Assembly: GCA_041874725.1 (NCBI GenBank)
Contig: CP097466.1
Coordinates: forward strand, 5,642,001 to 5,706,000
DNA length: 64,000 nt
Origin: Duganella sp. BuS-21
GTDB lineage: Bacteria > Pseudomonadota > Gammaproteobacteria > Burkholderiales > Burkholderiaceae_D
Direction of reading: 5' to 3'
In this document: positions 8,177-16,206 of the stretch, piece by piece
Numbering within the stretch: the first letter of the stretch is position 1
How the letters are laid out: every line of letters begins with the position of its first letter
Notes under the pieces: generated by a model
The model's input: the letters and a program-made list of their open reading frames with translations, nothing else
What the model was told of the DNA's origin: nothing
Database searches by the model: none
Translations under genes and position numbers: made by a program

Positions 8177-8944
8177 ATGGCCACCTTGATGCCGGCGCTG
8201 TACGCCAACCATGTTGAGAAGACCTACCCCAACGGCACCATCGCGCTGGAGAGCGTGAAGCTGGGCATACAGCCCGGCGAATTCGTCTCGCTGCTGGGTC
8301 CTTCCGGCTGCGGCAAGAGCACGCTGCTCAAACTGTTCGCGGGATTGGAACAGCCGTCGGCCGGCCATATCCGCCGCGCCGAAGGCCGCAAGCTGGCCAT
8401 GGTGTTCCAGGAAGCGACCCTGATGCCGTGGGCGCGCGTGGCGGAGAATGTGCGCCTGCCGCTGGACCTGGCAAAGCTGGACCGCGCGCAAGCCAATGAA
8501 CGCGTGGCGCGCGCGCTCAAGCTGGTGGGTCTGGACAAGTTTGCCGCGTCCTATCCGCGCGAACTGTCGGGCGGCATGCAGATGCGCGTCTCCATCGCCC
8601 GCGCGCTGGCCACCAACGCCGACCTGCTGCTGATGGACGAACCGTTCGGCGCGCTCGATGAATTCACCCGCAACAAGCTCGATGCCGACCTGCGCGCGCT
8701 GTGGGCCGAGCGCGGGCTGACGGTGGTCTTCGTCACCCACAGCATCTATGAAGCGGTGTACCTGTCGAGCCGCGTCATCGTGATGGCGGCGCGGCCGGGC
8801 CGCGTGATTGCCGACGTGCCGATCGAAGGCCCGCTGGTGCGCGACGACGCCTTCCGCGTGTCGCCGCCGTTCATGCGCTACTGCGCCGAGCTGTCCTCCC
8901 TGCTGACGCAAGCGAATACCGACTACGAAAGGAACGCAGCATGA
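8177..8944 (+). CDS. ABC transporter ATPase (SsuB/TauB-type)
   Basis: A 255-residue ATPase that powers the importer encoded on either side. Walker A GPSGCGKST is at residues 41-49, followed by a Q-loop (VFQEATLMPW), the signature LSGGMQMR and Walker B LLLMDEP, with H-loop VTHS. These features are those of nitrate/sulfonate/taurine-type ABC ATPases. AAAGGAG lies six bases before the ATG at 8177, whereas the ATG at 8171 is too close. The stop overlaps the permease start (ATGA), indicating translational coupling. Confidence 0.93.
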   Translation: MATLMPALYANHVEKTYPNGTIALESVKLGIQPGEFVSLLGPSGCGKSTLLKLFAGLEQPSAGHIRRAEGRKLAMVFQEATLMPWARVAENVRLPLDLAKLDRAQANERVARALKLVGLDKFAASYPRELSGGMQMRVSIARALATNADLLLMDEPFGALDEFTRNKLDADLRALWAERGLTVVFVTHSIYEAVYLSSRVIVMAARPGRVIADVPIEGPLVRDDAFRVSPPFMRYCAELSSLLTQANTDYERNAA

Positions 8945-9735
8945 ACATGCCCCTGTTCTCCCATCCCGCCGCGCAGCGCGTGGCCGCGCCGCTGGCGCTC
9001 GGCATCATCCTGCTCGCCGTATGGCAGGCCGTGTGCACCACGCTGGCGGTGCCCGAATACCTCGTTCCAGCACCGAGCGCCATCGGCCGCGCGCTGCTGG
9101 AAGACTGGGACCTGCTGGCCGGTTCGCTGTGGGTGACGCTGCGCATCACCATGATGGCATTCGCGCTGGCGGTGGTGGCCGGCAGCGCCGCCGCCTTCCT
9201 GTTCGTGCAAAGCCGCGTGATCGAAGCGAGCCTGCTGCCATATGCCATTCTGCTGCAAGTGACACCGGTGGTGGCGATCGCGCCGCTGATCATCATCTGG
9301 GTCAAGGACCCGACCATGGCGCTGGTGATCTGCGCCACCATGGTGGCGGTGTTCCCCATCATCTCCAACACGGTGCTGGGCCTGCGCAGCGTGAACCCAG
9401 GCCTGCTCAACCTGTTCCGCATCAACCACGCCAGCAAGTGGGACACGCTGCGCCGCCTGCGCATTCCGAGCGCGCTGCCCTACTTCTTCGGCGGGCTGCG
9501 CATCTCCTGCGGCCTGGCGCTGATCGGCGCGGTGGTGGCGGAGTTCGTGGCCGGCACCGGCGGCACCGGCGCGGGACTGGCCTACCAGATCCTGCAGGCC
9601 GGCTTTGCATTGAACATCCCGCGCCTGTTTGCCGCGCTATTCCTGATTACCGTGAGCGGCGTGGCGCTGTTCGGCGTGATGGCGATGGTGACGCGCCTGG
9701 CCCTGTCGCACTGGCACGAAAGTGAAATGGCATGA
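8941..9735 (+). CDS. ABC transporter permease (SsuC/TauC-type)
   Basis: A 264-residue inner-membrane protein with about six hydrophobic segments, belonging to the BPD_transp_1 superfamily. The cytoplasmic coupling region is the stretch around LRIPSALPYFFGGLRIS followed by AVVAEFVAGTGGTGAGL. It forms the translocation channel for the NMT1-like binding protein and ATPase upstream. It overlaps the ATPase stop and the deaminase start by four bases each, so the three genes are a tight translational unit. Confidence 0.93.
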   Translation: MNMPLFSHPAAQRVAAPLALGIILLAVWQAVCTTLAVPEYLVPAPSAIGRALLEDWDLLAGSLWVTLRITMMAFALAVVAGSAAAFLFVQSRVIEASLLPYAILLQVTPVVAIAPLIIIWVKDPTMALVICATMVAVFPIISNTVLGLRSVNPGLLNLFRINHASKWDTLRRLRIPSALPYFFGGLRISCGLALIGAVVAEFVAGTGGTGAGLAYQILQAGFALNIPRLFAALFLITVSGVALFGVMAMVTRLALSHWHESEMA

Positions 9736-11156
9736 ACCAGGAAACTATCCTGATCCGCAACGCCGGCGCCATCCTCACCGGCCTGCGCGGCGCCGGCGAA
9801 CGCCATGCCGGGCCGGACATCCGCATCGAAGCCGGCGTCATCGCCGCCATGGGCGCTTTGACGCCGCAAGCCGGCGAAGGCGTGATTGACGCGCGCGACT
9901 GCGTGGTGTACCCGGCCTGGGTCAACACCCACCATCATCTATTCCAGTCGCTGCTGAAGGGCGAACCGCAAGGCCTGGACCTGACGCTGACGCCATGGCT
10001 GGCCGCCACGCCCTACCGCTTCCGCGCCGCCTACGATGAGCATAGCTTCCGCCTGGCCGCGCGCATCGGGCTGGTGGAGCTGTTGCGCAGCGGCTGCGGC
10101 ACTGTGGCCGACCACAACTACCTTTACTATCCCGGCATGCCGTTCGACGGCTCGGCCATCCTGTTCGACGAAGCCGACAAGCTGGGCCTGCGCTTTGTGC
10201 TGTGCCGGGGCGGCGCCACGCGCACGCGCCAGCTGGAAAGCGAGCTGCCGCAGGCGTTGCGGCCGGAATCGCTGGAGCAGTTCCTGACCGACTGCGAACG
10301 CCTGACGCAACGCTATCACCAAGCCGCGCCGGACGCCATGCGCCGTGTGGTGATGGCGCCGACCACGCCGCTTTACTCCATGGCGCCGGAAGAGCTGCGC
10401 ACCTGCGCGCGCGAAGCGCGCCGCCTCGGTATCCGCCTGCACAGCCACTTGTCCGAAACGGTGGAATACCAGAACAGCGCGCGCGAAAAATACGACCGCT
10501 CGCCGATCGCATTCTGCGGCGAGTACGAATGGCTGGGGCCCGACGTCTGGTTCGCGCACCTGGTGAAACTGGACCGCGACGAGATCGGCCAGCTAGGCGC
10601 CACCGGCACCGGCATCGCCCACTGCCCGCAAAGTAACGGACGGCTGGGCAGCGGCATCGCCGACATCCCGGCGCTGGAAGCGGCCGGCGTGCCGGTCTCG
10701 ATCGGCGTGGACGGCGCGGCCTCCAACGAAGCGGCCGACATGATCTCCGAAACGCACGCCGCCTGGCTGATGCAGCGCGCGCGGCGCGGCGAACTGGCGC
10801 GCAGCCGGGCAAACGGCGGCGCCAGCGAAGGCGGCGCCGATGCGGCGCGCATCGAGGACGTGGTGCGCTGGGGCACGGCTGGCGGCGCGGCGGTGCTGGG
10901 CATGGACGCCATCGGCACGCTGGAAGTGGGCAAGGCGGCCGACATCGCCATCTACAAACTGGACGACCCGCGTTACTTTGGCCTGCACGACCTGGCTATC
11001 GCACCGGTGGCCGGCGGCGGCAGGCCATCATTGCGCGCGCTGCTGGTGGCGGGACGCGTGGTGGCGGAACACGACGCCATACCAGGCCTGGACCTGGCGG
11101 AACTCGGCGCACAGGCCCGTGAGGCCGTGCGCGAGCTACAGCGGCGCGGCAGCTAA
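9732..11156 (+). CDS. 8-oxoguanine-deaminase-like amidohydrolase (TRZ/ATZ family)
   Basis: A 474-residue metal-dependent hydrolase. NTHHHLFQSL carries the HxH metal ligands. LHSHLSET and a later WFAHLVKL supply further His ligands, and GVDGAASNE contains the catalytic Asp. Many stretches (SGCGTVADHNYLYYPG, ATGTGIAHCPQSNGRLGSGI) follow 8-oxoguanine deaminases, which convert 8-oxoguanine to uric acid. Uric acid or xanthine is the ligand of the riboswitch class proposed for this operon, which supports the call. Isoxanthopterin or another purine cannot be excluded. Translationally coupled to the permease. Confidence 0.8.
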   Translation: MNQETILIRNAGAILTGLRGAGERHAGPDIRIEAGVIAAMGALTPQAGEGVIDARDCVVYPAWVNTHHHLFQSLLKGEPQGLDLTLTPWLAATPYRFRAAYDEHSFRLAARIGLVELLRSGCGTVADHNYLYYPGMPFDGSAILFDEADKLGLRFVLCRGGATRTRQLESELPQALRPESLEQFLTDCERLTQRYHQAAPDAMRRVVMAPTTPLYSMAPEELRTCAREARRLGIRLHSHLSETVEYQNSAREKYDRSPIAFCGEYEWLGPDVWFAHLVKLDRDEIGQLGATGTGIAHCPQSNGRLGSGIADIPALEAAGVPVSIGVDGAASNEAADMISETHAAWLMQRARRGELARSRANGGASEGGADAARIEDVVRWGTAGGAAVLGMDAIGTLEVGKAADIAIYKLDDPRYFGLHDLAIAPVAGGGRPSLRALLVAGRVVAEHDAIPGLDLAELGAQAREAVRELQRRGS

Positions 11157-11887
11157 GCCCTGGCCGCGCGCAGATCGTCGAAGACGGGTACGGCGGCCAG
11201 CAGGAGCAAGGCCAGCGCCAACGGCACCGTCATGACAAAGCCGAAGGTTTGGTAGCCGAAGGCCCCGGCCAGCCCGCCCGACAGGAACATGAGCAGCATG
11301 GAGCTTAGCAGACGCATGCGGTCCGCATCGGCGCGGACCTTGTCCACAATGGCGCTGCGGTTCCAGTAAAACAGCTTGCCAAGTTCGATGCCCAAGTCCG
11401 TCACCAGTCCGGTGACGTGCGTGGTGCGGATTTCGGCGCGTGAGATCTTGGTGATGATGGCGTTCTGCAGTCCCATCACGCAGCACAGCAACGCCACCGT
11501 GGCGCCCACGTGTCCCCGCGCCGAAAGGGATGCGCCCATCAGGGCGAACACCAGCAGCAAGAACGCCTCCAGTATCAGCGGCAGCGCGTAGCGGCTGTGC
11601 GCCCCGCGCCGGCGTCCCCAGTTGATCAGAATGGCCGACAGCGCGGCGCCGAAGAAGAACGCCGCCAGCGACGCCAGCCCCGCCAGTATCAGGCCCGCTT
11701 CGCCCAAAACCGCGTTATCGGCCAGCGCCGACACCACGCCGGACATGTGCGAAGTATATTGTCCAAGCGCGAAAAAACCGCCGGCATTGACCGCGCCGGC
11801 TATGAAAGCCAGCGATCGCCCAAGGCGACGGTTGCCGATGTCAGTGCGTTCCGGGCTGGTAAGCGCCCGCATATAATGCATGGGCAT
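11153..11887 (-). CDS. DUF1275 (YoaK-family) membrane protein
   Basis: A 244-residue inner-membrane protein with about six hydrophobic segments. The start LAFIAGAVNAGGFFALGQYTSHMSG and the central CCVMGLQNAIITK...IRTTHVTGLVTDLGIELG are characteristic of DUF1275. The molecular role of this family is not established. GGGAGG lies upstream of the ATG at 11887. It is convergent with the deaminase, overlapping its stop, so it is not part of the purine operon. Confidence 0.88.
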   Translation of the reverse strand: MPMHYMRALTSPERTDIGNRRLGRSLAFIAGAVNAGGFFALGQYTSHMSGVVSALADNAVLGEAGLILAGLASLAAFFFGAALSAILINWGRRRGAHSRYALPLILEAFLLLVFALMGASLSARGHVGATVALLCCVMGLQNAIITKISRAEIRTTHVTGLVTDLGIELGKLFYWNRSAIVDKVRADADRMRLLSSMLLMFLSGGLAGAFGYQTFGFVMTVPLALALLLLAAVPVFDDLRAARA

Positions 11888-11911
11888 GGATGGCCTCCCA
11901 AACGATGGGTG

Positions 11912-12955
11912 TTAGAAATTGCGGTCTGGCGGATACCAGGAATAGAAATCGTTGTCCCACTTGAAGTGGGTGGTGGAGATGGTGATGGTGACGTCCAGCG
12001 CCTCGACGAAGTGCCACCAGCCCACCGGCAGGAACAGGATCTCGCCCGGCTCCAGCACGCATTCGATCACCGGCACCTCCGCCATCATGGGGAAGCGCTG
12101 CAGGTCGATCTCCCGGCCGTCGACCAGCGTGTAGCAGTGGCACTGGTTGTACAGCTGCGGCGTGTAGCAGGGCGCCATCAGGCGCACGCGCTTGCGGCCC
12201 GCGATCTGGAGCATGAAATTGTTGGTCAGGTCATGATGGAAGGGCGTGATGGTGCCGGCCGGGCCAAACCAGAAAAATCCGCTGTTATCGGGAACCAGGT
12301 ATTCGGTCAACGGCGGCAGGTCGCGTTTCAGGTCGCTGAGCGCTTCCTTGTTCTGGCCATTGTTATTGGCGGTCATGTAGAAATCGTTGGTCACGCCGGC
12401 CTCGCGCACCATCGCCACGTAGTCGCCGAAAGGCATGCGGCGTTTGTGCTTCGGGCTGTTCATTTCGTAGTTGGGATCGGCGTCGCGGCCGAACTGCACT
12501 TCCACTTCGCGCGCGCCCAGCTCCGCCGCCAGATAGTCGAAGGTCCACTTGCTGCGCGCCGGGCAGTCCTCCAGCATGCCGGTGATGATGACCGGTTGAT
12601 TGCGGCTGTAGTGCTGTTCAAGGAAATCCTGGCCGGACAAACGCTCGCGGCGCCGCACCTCCTGCGACACCAGCTGGTTCAACCGCGACTGGATGCCCAG
12701 CACCCAATCACGCTTGCCCAGCCGGTTTTTCAGCCGGGTGCTGCCGCGCAGATAGGGGCTTTGCAGGGCCGCTTCCATCTCCAGGCGCGCCGTCGGTTCG
12801 GCGATCCCGGCCTGCACCATGACGCCGACCAGCGCTTGCGGCTGGCCGCCAAGGATCAGGTTTTCGGCGATCCAACTGCGCCATTGATCGTTGATTTCCT
12901 GCTGCGGCGCCGCATTCGCTTGCTTCATGGTCTGCATCGTTTTTACACTGGACAC
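11912..12955 (-). CDS. Cupin-8/JmjC-type iron oxygenase-like protein
   Basis: A 347-residue protein whose second half is a cupin-like (JmjC hydroxylase) domain. The metal ligands are HxD in ITPFHHDLTNN and the late His in LPVGWWHFVEAL; QPVIITGMLEDCPA is the usual entry strand. The N-terminal ~110 residues are helical and family-specific. Relatives act as protein or tRNA hydroxylases using 2-oxoglutarate; the target here is unknown. The gene is separate from the DUF1275 gene, with 24 bp between them. Confidence 0.85.
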   Translation of the reverse strand: MSSVKTMQTMKQANAAPQQEINDQWRSWIAENLILGGQPQALVGVMVQAGIAEPTARLEMEAALQSPYLRGSTRLKNRLGKRDWVLGIQSRLNQLVSQEVRRRERLSGQDFLEQHYSRNQPVIITGMLEDCPARSKWTFDYLAAELGAREVEVQFGRDADPNYEMNSPKHKRRMPFGDYVAMVREAGVTNDFYMTANNNGQNKEALSDLKRDLPPLTEYLVPDNSGFFWFGPAGTITPFHHDLTNNFMLQIAGRKRVRLMAPCYTPQLYNQCHCYTLVDGREIDLQRFPMMAEVPVIECVLEPGEILFLPVGWWHFVEALDVTITISTTHFKWDNDFYSWYPPDRNF

Positions 12956-13013
12956 GTGGATGCCTAGTGTACCGCAGAGCCGAAACCGGGCATAGCGCCG
13001 GCATGTCCCTCAC

Positions 13014-13412
13014 TCAATAGGAGGATTCCGGCAGCACCGCGCGCGCCTTGCCGTCGCGGATATCGATCACGCGCGGGTAGACATTGCCCAGCGTCATCTT
13101 GTAGCAAGCCTGACCATCTTTCCAGGCGGTGGGCAAAATCAACAGCATCTGGAACGCGGTCGGCTGTTCATCCAGCACGGCGAACACCGGCGGCGAGCCG
13201 GCCAGCACGATGGCTTGCATCGGCTCGTCGCCATCGATTTCCATCAGGTGCCCGCGCACCGGCATTTCGTACACATCGGCGGTGACGGTTTCCAGCATGG
13301 CGGCGCCGACCACGCTGTCCGTATCGCGATTGACGACCAGGTTCAGGCGCAACGATGGGCGGCCGACGGTGGCGCTGGAGATTTCATAGACGGCGGCAAA
13401 TAACTGACTCAT
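13014..13412 (-). CDS. Small DUF1842-like protein
   Basis: A 132-residue protein with no signal peptide. The pattern VYEISSATVGRPSLRLNLVVNRDTDSVVGAAML, followed by a beta-rich body and a C-terminal segment containing YKMTLGNVYPRV, recalls DUF1842. The start at 13412 is supported by AGGAA five bases upstream; an upstream in-frame extension to 13469 has no support. Function unknown; the family name is tentative. Confidence 0.6.
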   Translation of the reverse strand: MSQLFAAVYEISSATVGRPSLRLNLVVNRDTDSVVGAAMLETVTADVYEMPVRGHLMEIDGDEPMQAIVLAGSPPVFAVLDEQPTAFQMLLILPTAWKDGQACYKMTLGNVYPRVIDIRDGKARAVLPESSY

Positions 13413-13520
13413 GGCATTCCTAACGTGAGGGTGTGAAACATGGCCCTCACTGTAGGTCTGCCGCGTCAATCTTTCCTTCCGAATACCTTCCGCGTTCTAA
13501 GTTACTGTTTTTGAACGACT

Positions 13521-14024
13521 TTACCGCTTAGGTAAAACCCAGCCTGGACGCACGTAATGGCAGGTGTAGCCGTTGGGAATACGCTCCAGATAGTCCTGGT
13601 GCTCCGGTTCAGCCTCCCAGAACGGACCCGCCGGCGCCAGTTCTGTGGCCACTTTGCCGGGCCAGATGCCGGAGGCGTTGACATCGGCGATGGTGTCTTC
13701 GGCCATCGCCTTTTGTTGCTCATTAACATAGTAAATTGCCGAGCGGTAGCTCAGGCCGATGTCGTTGCCCTGGCGATTCTGCGTGCTCGGATCATGGATC
13801 TGGAAGAAAAACTCCAGGATTTTGCGGTAGCTGAGCACGGCCGGATCGTAGACGATCTCGATCGCTTCGGCATGGGTGCCATGGTTGCGGTAGGTGGCGT
13901 TGGGTACATCGCCGCCGCTGTAGCCGACCCGCGTGGCCGTCACGCCAGGCATCTTGCGGATCAGGTCTTGCATGCCCCAGAAGCAGCCGCCGGCCAGAAT
14001 GGCTTTTTCAGTGATGGTAGTCAT
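13521..14024 (-). CDS. msrA: Peptide methionine-(S)-S-oxide reductase MsrA
   Basis: Repairs oxidised methionine (the S-sulfoxide) in proteins. It has 167 residues; the GGCFWGMQ active site has catalytic Cys14, and [28 protein letters not shown] is the family core. [16 protein letters not shown] near the C-terminus is also canonical. The ATG at 14024 has AAAGGAA upstream; 35 further in-frame codons reach 14129 but lack family similarity. Only one further Cys (YTCHY) is visible, which may limit the recycling mechanism. Confidence 0.95.
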   Translation of the reverse strand: MTTITEKAILAGGCFWGMQDLIRKMPGVTATRVGYSGGDVPNATYRNHGTHAEAIEIVYDPAVLSYRKILEFFFQIHDPSTQNRQGNDIGLSYRSAIYYVNEQQKAMAEDTIADVNASGIWPGKVATELAPAGPFWEAEPEHQDYLERIPNGYTCHYVRPGWVLPKR

Positions 14025-14218
14025 ATCGATTCCTTTTTCATTAGTGTCGGTAGCTAATTTGGAGACACAAACAGATTTCTTCAAGCAAATGACCGAAATC
14101 GAACTATAATTAACGTCAGGAAATTTCATCGTTCCTGCCGCGCGCCCTTCCCCCGCCGCGCCCTCCTCCCCCGGCCTGGACCCAGCCGAACGTAAGCTCT
14201 CAAATACCGTTCAATATT

Positions 14219-14629
14219 ATGGACCAGACCTCTCAACTACGTATTCTCGTCATCGACGACAACGCCGAAGCGGCGGACATTTCCGGCGAACTGTTGGAAA
14301 TGCACGGCTATCAGACCGCCGTCGCCTACTCCGGCCTGACCGGCCTGGAGGCGGCGCGCACCTTCCAGCCGCACGCCATCCTGCTCGACCTCGGCATGCC
14401 CGGCATGGACGGCTACCAGGTGGCCTCCGCCCTGCGCGCCGTGCCGGATTTCGACGAAGTCGCGCTGGTTGCCTTCACCGCCTGGGGCGATGTGGTGACC
14501 CGGCAGCGCGTAATCGACACCGGCTTCGACGATCACATCATCAAACCGGCGAATCTGGAGCGCATCCTGTCGGCGTTGCGCAACGCCCTGCACAAACGCG
14601 AACAACTGCATGCGGTAAGCGCCTCATAG
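14219..14629 (+). CDS. Stand-alone response regulator receiver (CheY-like)
   Basis: A 136-residue single receiver domain without an output domain. The acidic pair D13/D14, phospho-acceptor D57 (AILLDLGMPGMDGY), conserved T87 and K109 (HIIKP) are all present. Such proteins relay phosphate or act on partners. No kinase lies beside it, so its partner is unknown. No Shine-Dalgarno is obvious ahead of the ATG. Confidence 0.88.
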   Translation: MDQTSQLRILVIDDNAEAADISGELLEMHGYQTAVAYSGLTGLEAARTFQPHAILLDLGMPGMDGYQVASALRAVPDFDEVALVAFTAWGDVVTRQRVIDTGFDDHIIKPANLERILSALRNALHKREQLHAVSAS

Positions 14630-14671
14630 TGCTTTTATGATACTGTCGTGGGTCAGACAGGAGGTGTCACC

Positions 14672-14860
14672 ATGATGGAAAGACGTACACGCCCCGACCG
14701 CGCCAAAGCGGTGGCCGTCAACGCCGGCATCGCCTTGGCCGAGGAAAAAGGCCGCGAGGCGGCAGCCGTGTTTCTGGAAGAGGCGGGCGTGCCCCTGCCG
14801 GTGATCGCCCGCGTGCTCAGCGAGCCCGACAAGCGCCGTGCGGCAGACCTGCGCACCTGA
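14672..14860 (+). CDS. Small conserved-looking protein of unknown function
   Basis: A 62-residue basic and acidic protein (MMERRTRPDRAKAVAVNAG...). A strong AGGAGGTG ribosome site lies eight bases upstream of the ATG at 14672, which argues that it is real. Residues 40-58 (GVPLPVIARVLSEPDKRRA) could form a helix-turn-helix-like pair, but the match is weak. It lies 42 bp after the receiver gene in the same direction and may be co-transcribed. Confidence 0.6.
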   Translation: MMERRTRPDRAKAVAVNAGIALAEEKGREAAAVFLEEAGVPLPVIARVLSEPDKRRAADLRT

Positions 14861-14863
14861 ACT

Positions 14864-15517
14864 TCAGCGCAACACCACCCGGCCAAACGCCGTATCGGTA
14901 CCTTCGGCCGTGGCCTTGGGATCATGGGCGAAGCGGCAGCTTTGCAGATAATCCATCGCCTGCGTGACCAGCTCCTGCGGCTGGCCGGCCGCTTCGGCCA
15001 CCACGCGCACCGGCGCGCCCTCAGCGTTCAACAAGAAGCGCAACAGGATGCCATCCTTGCCGCTCGGACGCGGATCGGCTTCACGGAAGTCGGCAAAGCG
15101 TTCGGACGGCCGGCAACTGTTGGCCACCAATAGCGGACGCGCGGCCGGCGGACCGGAAAATTTCCACACATATTGCAGCGGGAACACCGTGCCATCGCGC
15201 GCGGCGTCCAGGTTAGTCTGGAATATGCACTGCGAAACGCTACGGATGGCGGCCTCATCCAAAATGCGCCAGCCGCTGCTGCCGGTGATGGCCGGGCGCA
15301 CCACCTTGCCGTCGGCGCCGATTTCAAAACGCAGCGTGGTCACGCCTTCGATTTCGTAACGGCGCGCCTCGGCAGGCCATTGCGGCTGGGTGCAGTTGGC
15401 AGGACTGACCAGCGCCTGCAGCGGCGCCTTCGGCGTTCCGGACTGGGCGCGGCCGACAAGATTGAGCACAGCGAAAACCACGGCGACAGCGGCAAGGGCA
15501 AGAAGTTTCTTGTTCAT
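14864..15517 (-). CDS. Exported TonB-C-like (energy transducer fold) protein
   Basis: A 217-residue protein with an N-terminal membrane anchor or signal (LLALAAVAVVFAVLNLVG). It has two halves that each look like a TonB C-terminal domain. The first runs about residues 38-115 (WPAEARRYEIEGVTTLRFEIGADGKV, DEAAIRSVSQCIF). The second runs about 130-210 (GILLRFLLNAEGAPVRVV, LVTQAMDYLQSCRF). No ExbB/ExbD genes or receptor are nearby, so it is probably a TonB-fold periplasmic protein rather than a classical transducer. Confidence 0.7.
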   Translation of the reverse strand: MNKKLLALAAVAVVFAVLNLVGRAQSGTPKAPLQALVSPANCTQPQWPAEARRYEIEGVTTLRFEIGADGKVVRPAITGSSGWRILDEAAIRSVSQCIFQTNLDAARDGTVFPLQYVWKFSGPPAARPLLVANSCRPSERFADFREADPRPSGKDGILLRFLLNAEGAPVRVVAEAAGQPQELVTQAMDYLQSCRFAHDPKATAEGTDTAFGRVVLR

Positions 15518-15535
15518 GCCGCGATGATAGCGCGC

Positions 15536-15890
15536 TTACTGGTCTCCGACCAGTTGCACCGCGTCGATCACCTTGTCGTCATGCTGCAGATTGTTGGCGA
15601 AAGTAATCTTCGCGCCCTTGGCCTTGTAGCTGGTCTTCTCGAAGCTGCGCACGAACCAGGTGCGGTTGCCGCGCGTATCGCGCTTGACGCGCTCAGGCCT
15701 TCCCACACGGTGTGCCATTTGTCGTCACTGTCCTGCAGCTCGACCTTGTTGATGGCCTCCACGCACTGGCCGCCGCTGATGACGAAACGCAGCTCGGTGG
15801 CGTTGACCGGCGTCGCGTAGCCCACTTGTAGCCAGTCGAAGCCCTTGTCGGTGGGTAGCCCACTGTGCGCGCGGATCGGGCGCATATTCC
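15536..15890 (-). pseudogene. Frameshifted, 5'-truncated remnant (discoidin-like C-terminal fragment)
   Basis: Two minus-strand frames together read as one protein tail. The first is DWLQVGYATPVNATELRFVISGG...DKWHTVWEGLS. After a single-base shift near 15690-15700 it continues as ERVKRDTRGNRTWFVRSFEKTSYKAKGAKITFANN...AVQLVGDQ. The beta-rich pattern resembles a discoidin/F5-8-type carbohydrate-binding module, which is a tentative label. No N-terminal part or start is found upstream, so the gene is both truncated and frameshifted. Confidence 0.65.
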
Positions 15891-15961
15891 TTGATGATGT
15901 TATAAAATCAATGTACATCATCTAAAAATATGGCCGCGCACTCATCAGCGAGGGGAACTTC

Positions 15962-16204
15962 ATGACCAAAGAATACCAACCGATCAGCTGCGACTTCCAC
16001 GATCTGCTGGAAGTCCACGCCACGCGGCGGGCAGCCACCGACATCCAGTACCGCGACGCCGACGGCAGCATCCAGACCCGCAACGCCGTCATCACCGACG
16101 TCTTCGCCAAGGAAGGCGCCGACTACCTCACCCTCAGCACCGGCGAAACCCTGCGCCTTGACCAGCTGATCGAAGTAGACAAGGCGAAGCTGGCGGATTA
16201 CTAA
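15962..16204 (+). CDS. rof: Rof/YaeO-family Rho-binding antiterminator
   Basis: An 80-residue protein beginning MTKEYQPISCDFHDLLEVHA and ending TGETLRLDQLIEVDKA, the same start and end pattern as E. coli Rof (YaeO). Rof binds the RNA-binding domain of Rho and inhibits termination. GAGGGGAA precedes the ATG. It lies between a decayed gene and an unrelated aminotransferase-like gene, so the setting adds nothing. The family call rests on the YQPI.CD motif and length. Confidence 0.8.
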   Translation: MTKEYQPISCDFHDLLEVHATRRAATDIQYRDADGSIQTRNAVITDVFAKEGADYLTLSTGETLRLDQLIEVDKAKLADY

Positions 16205-16206
16205 GC

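Noticed and set aside
14024..14218. A riboswitch or small RNA between msrA and the receiver gene
   Set aside because: No convincing structure beyond promoter-like AT-rich sequence was found.
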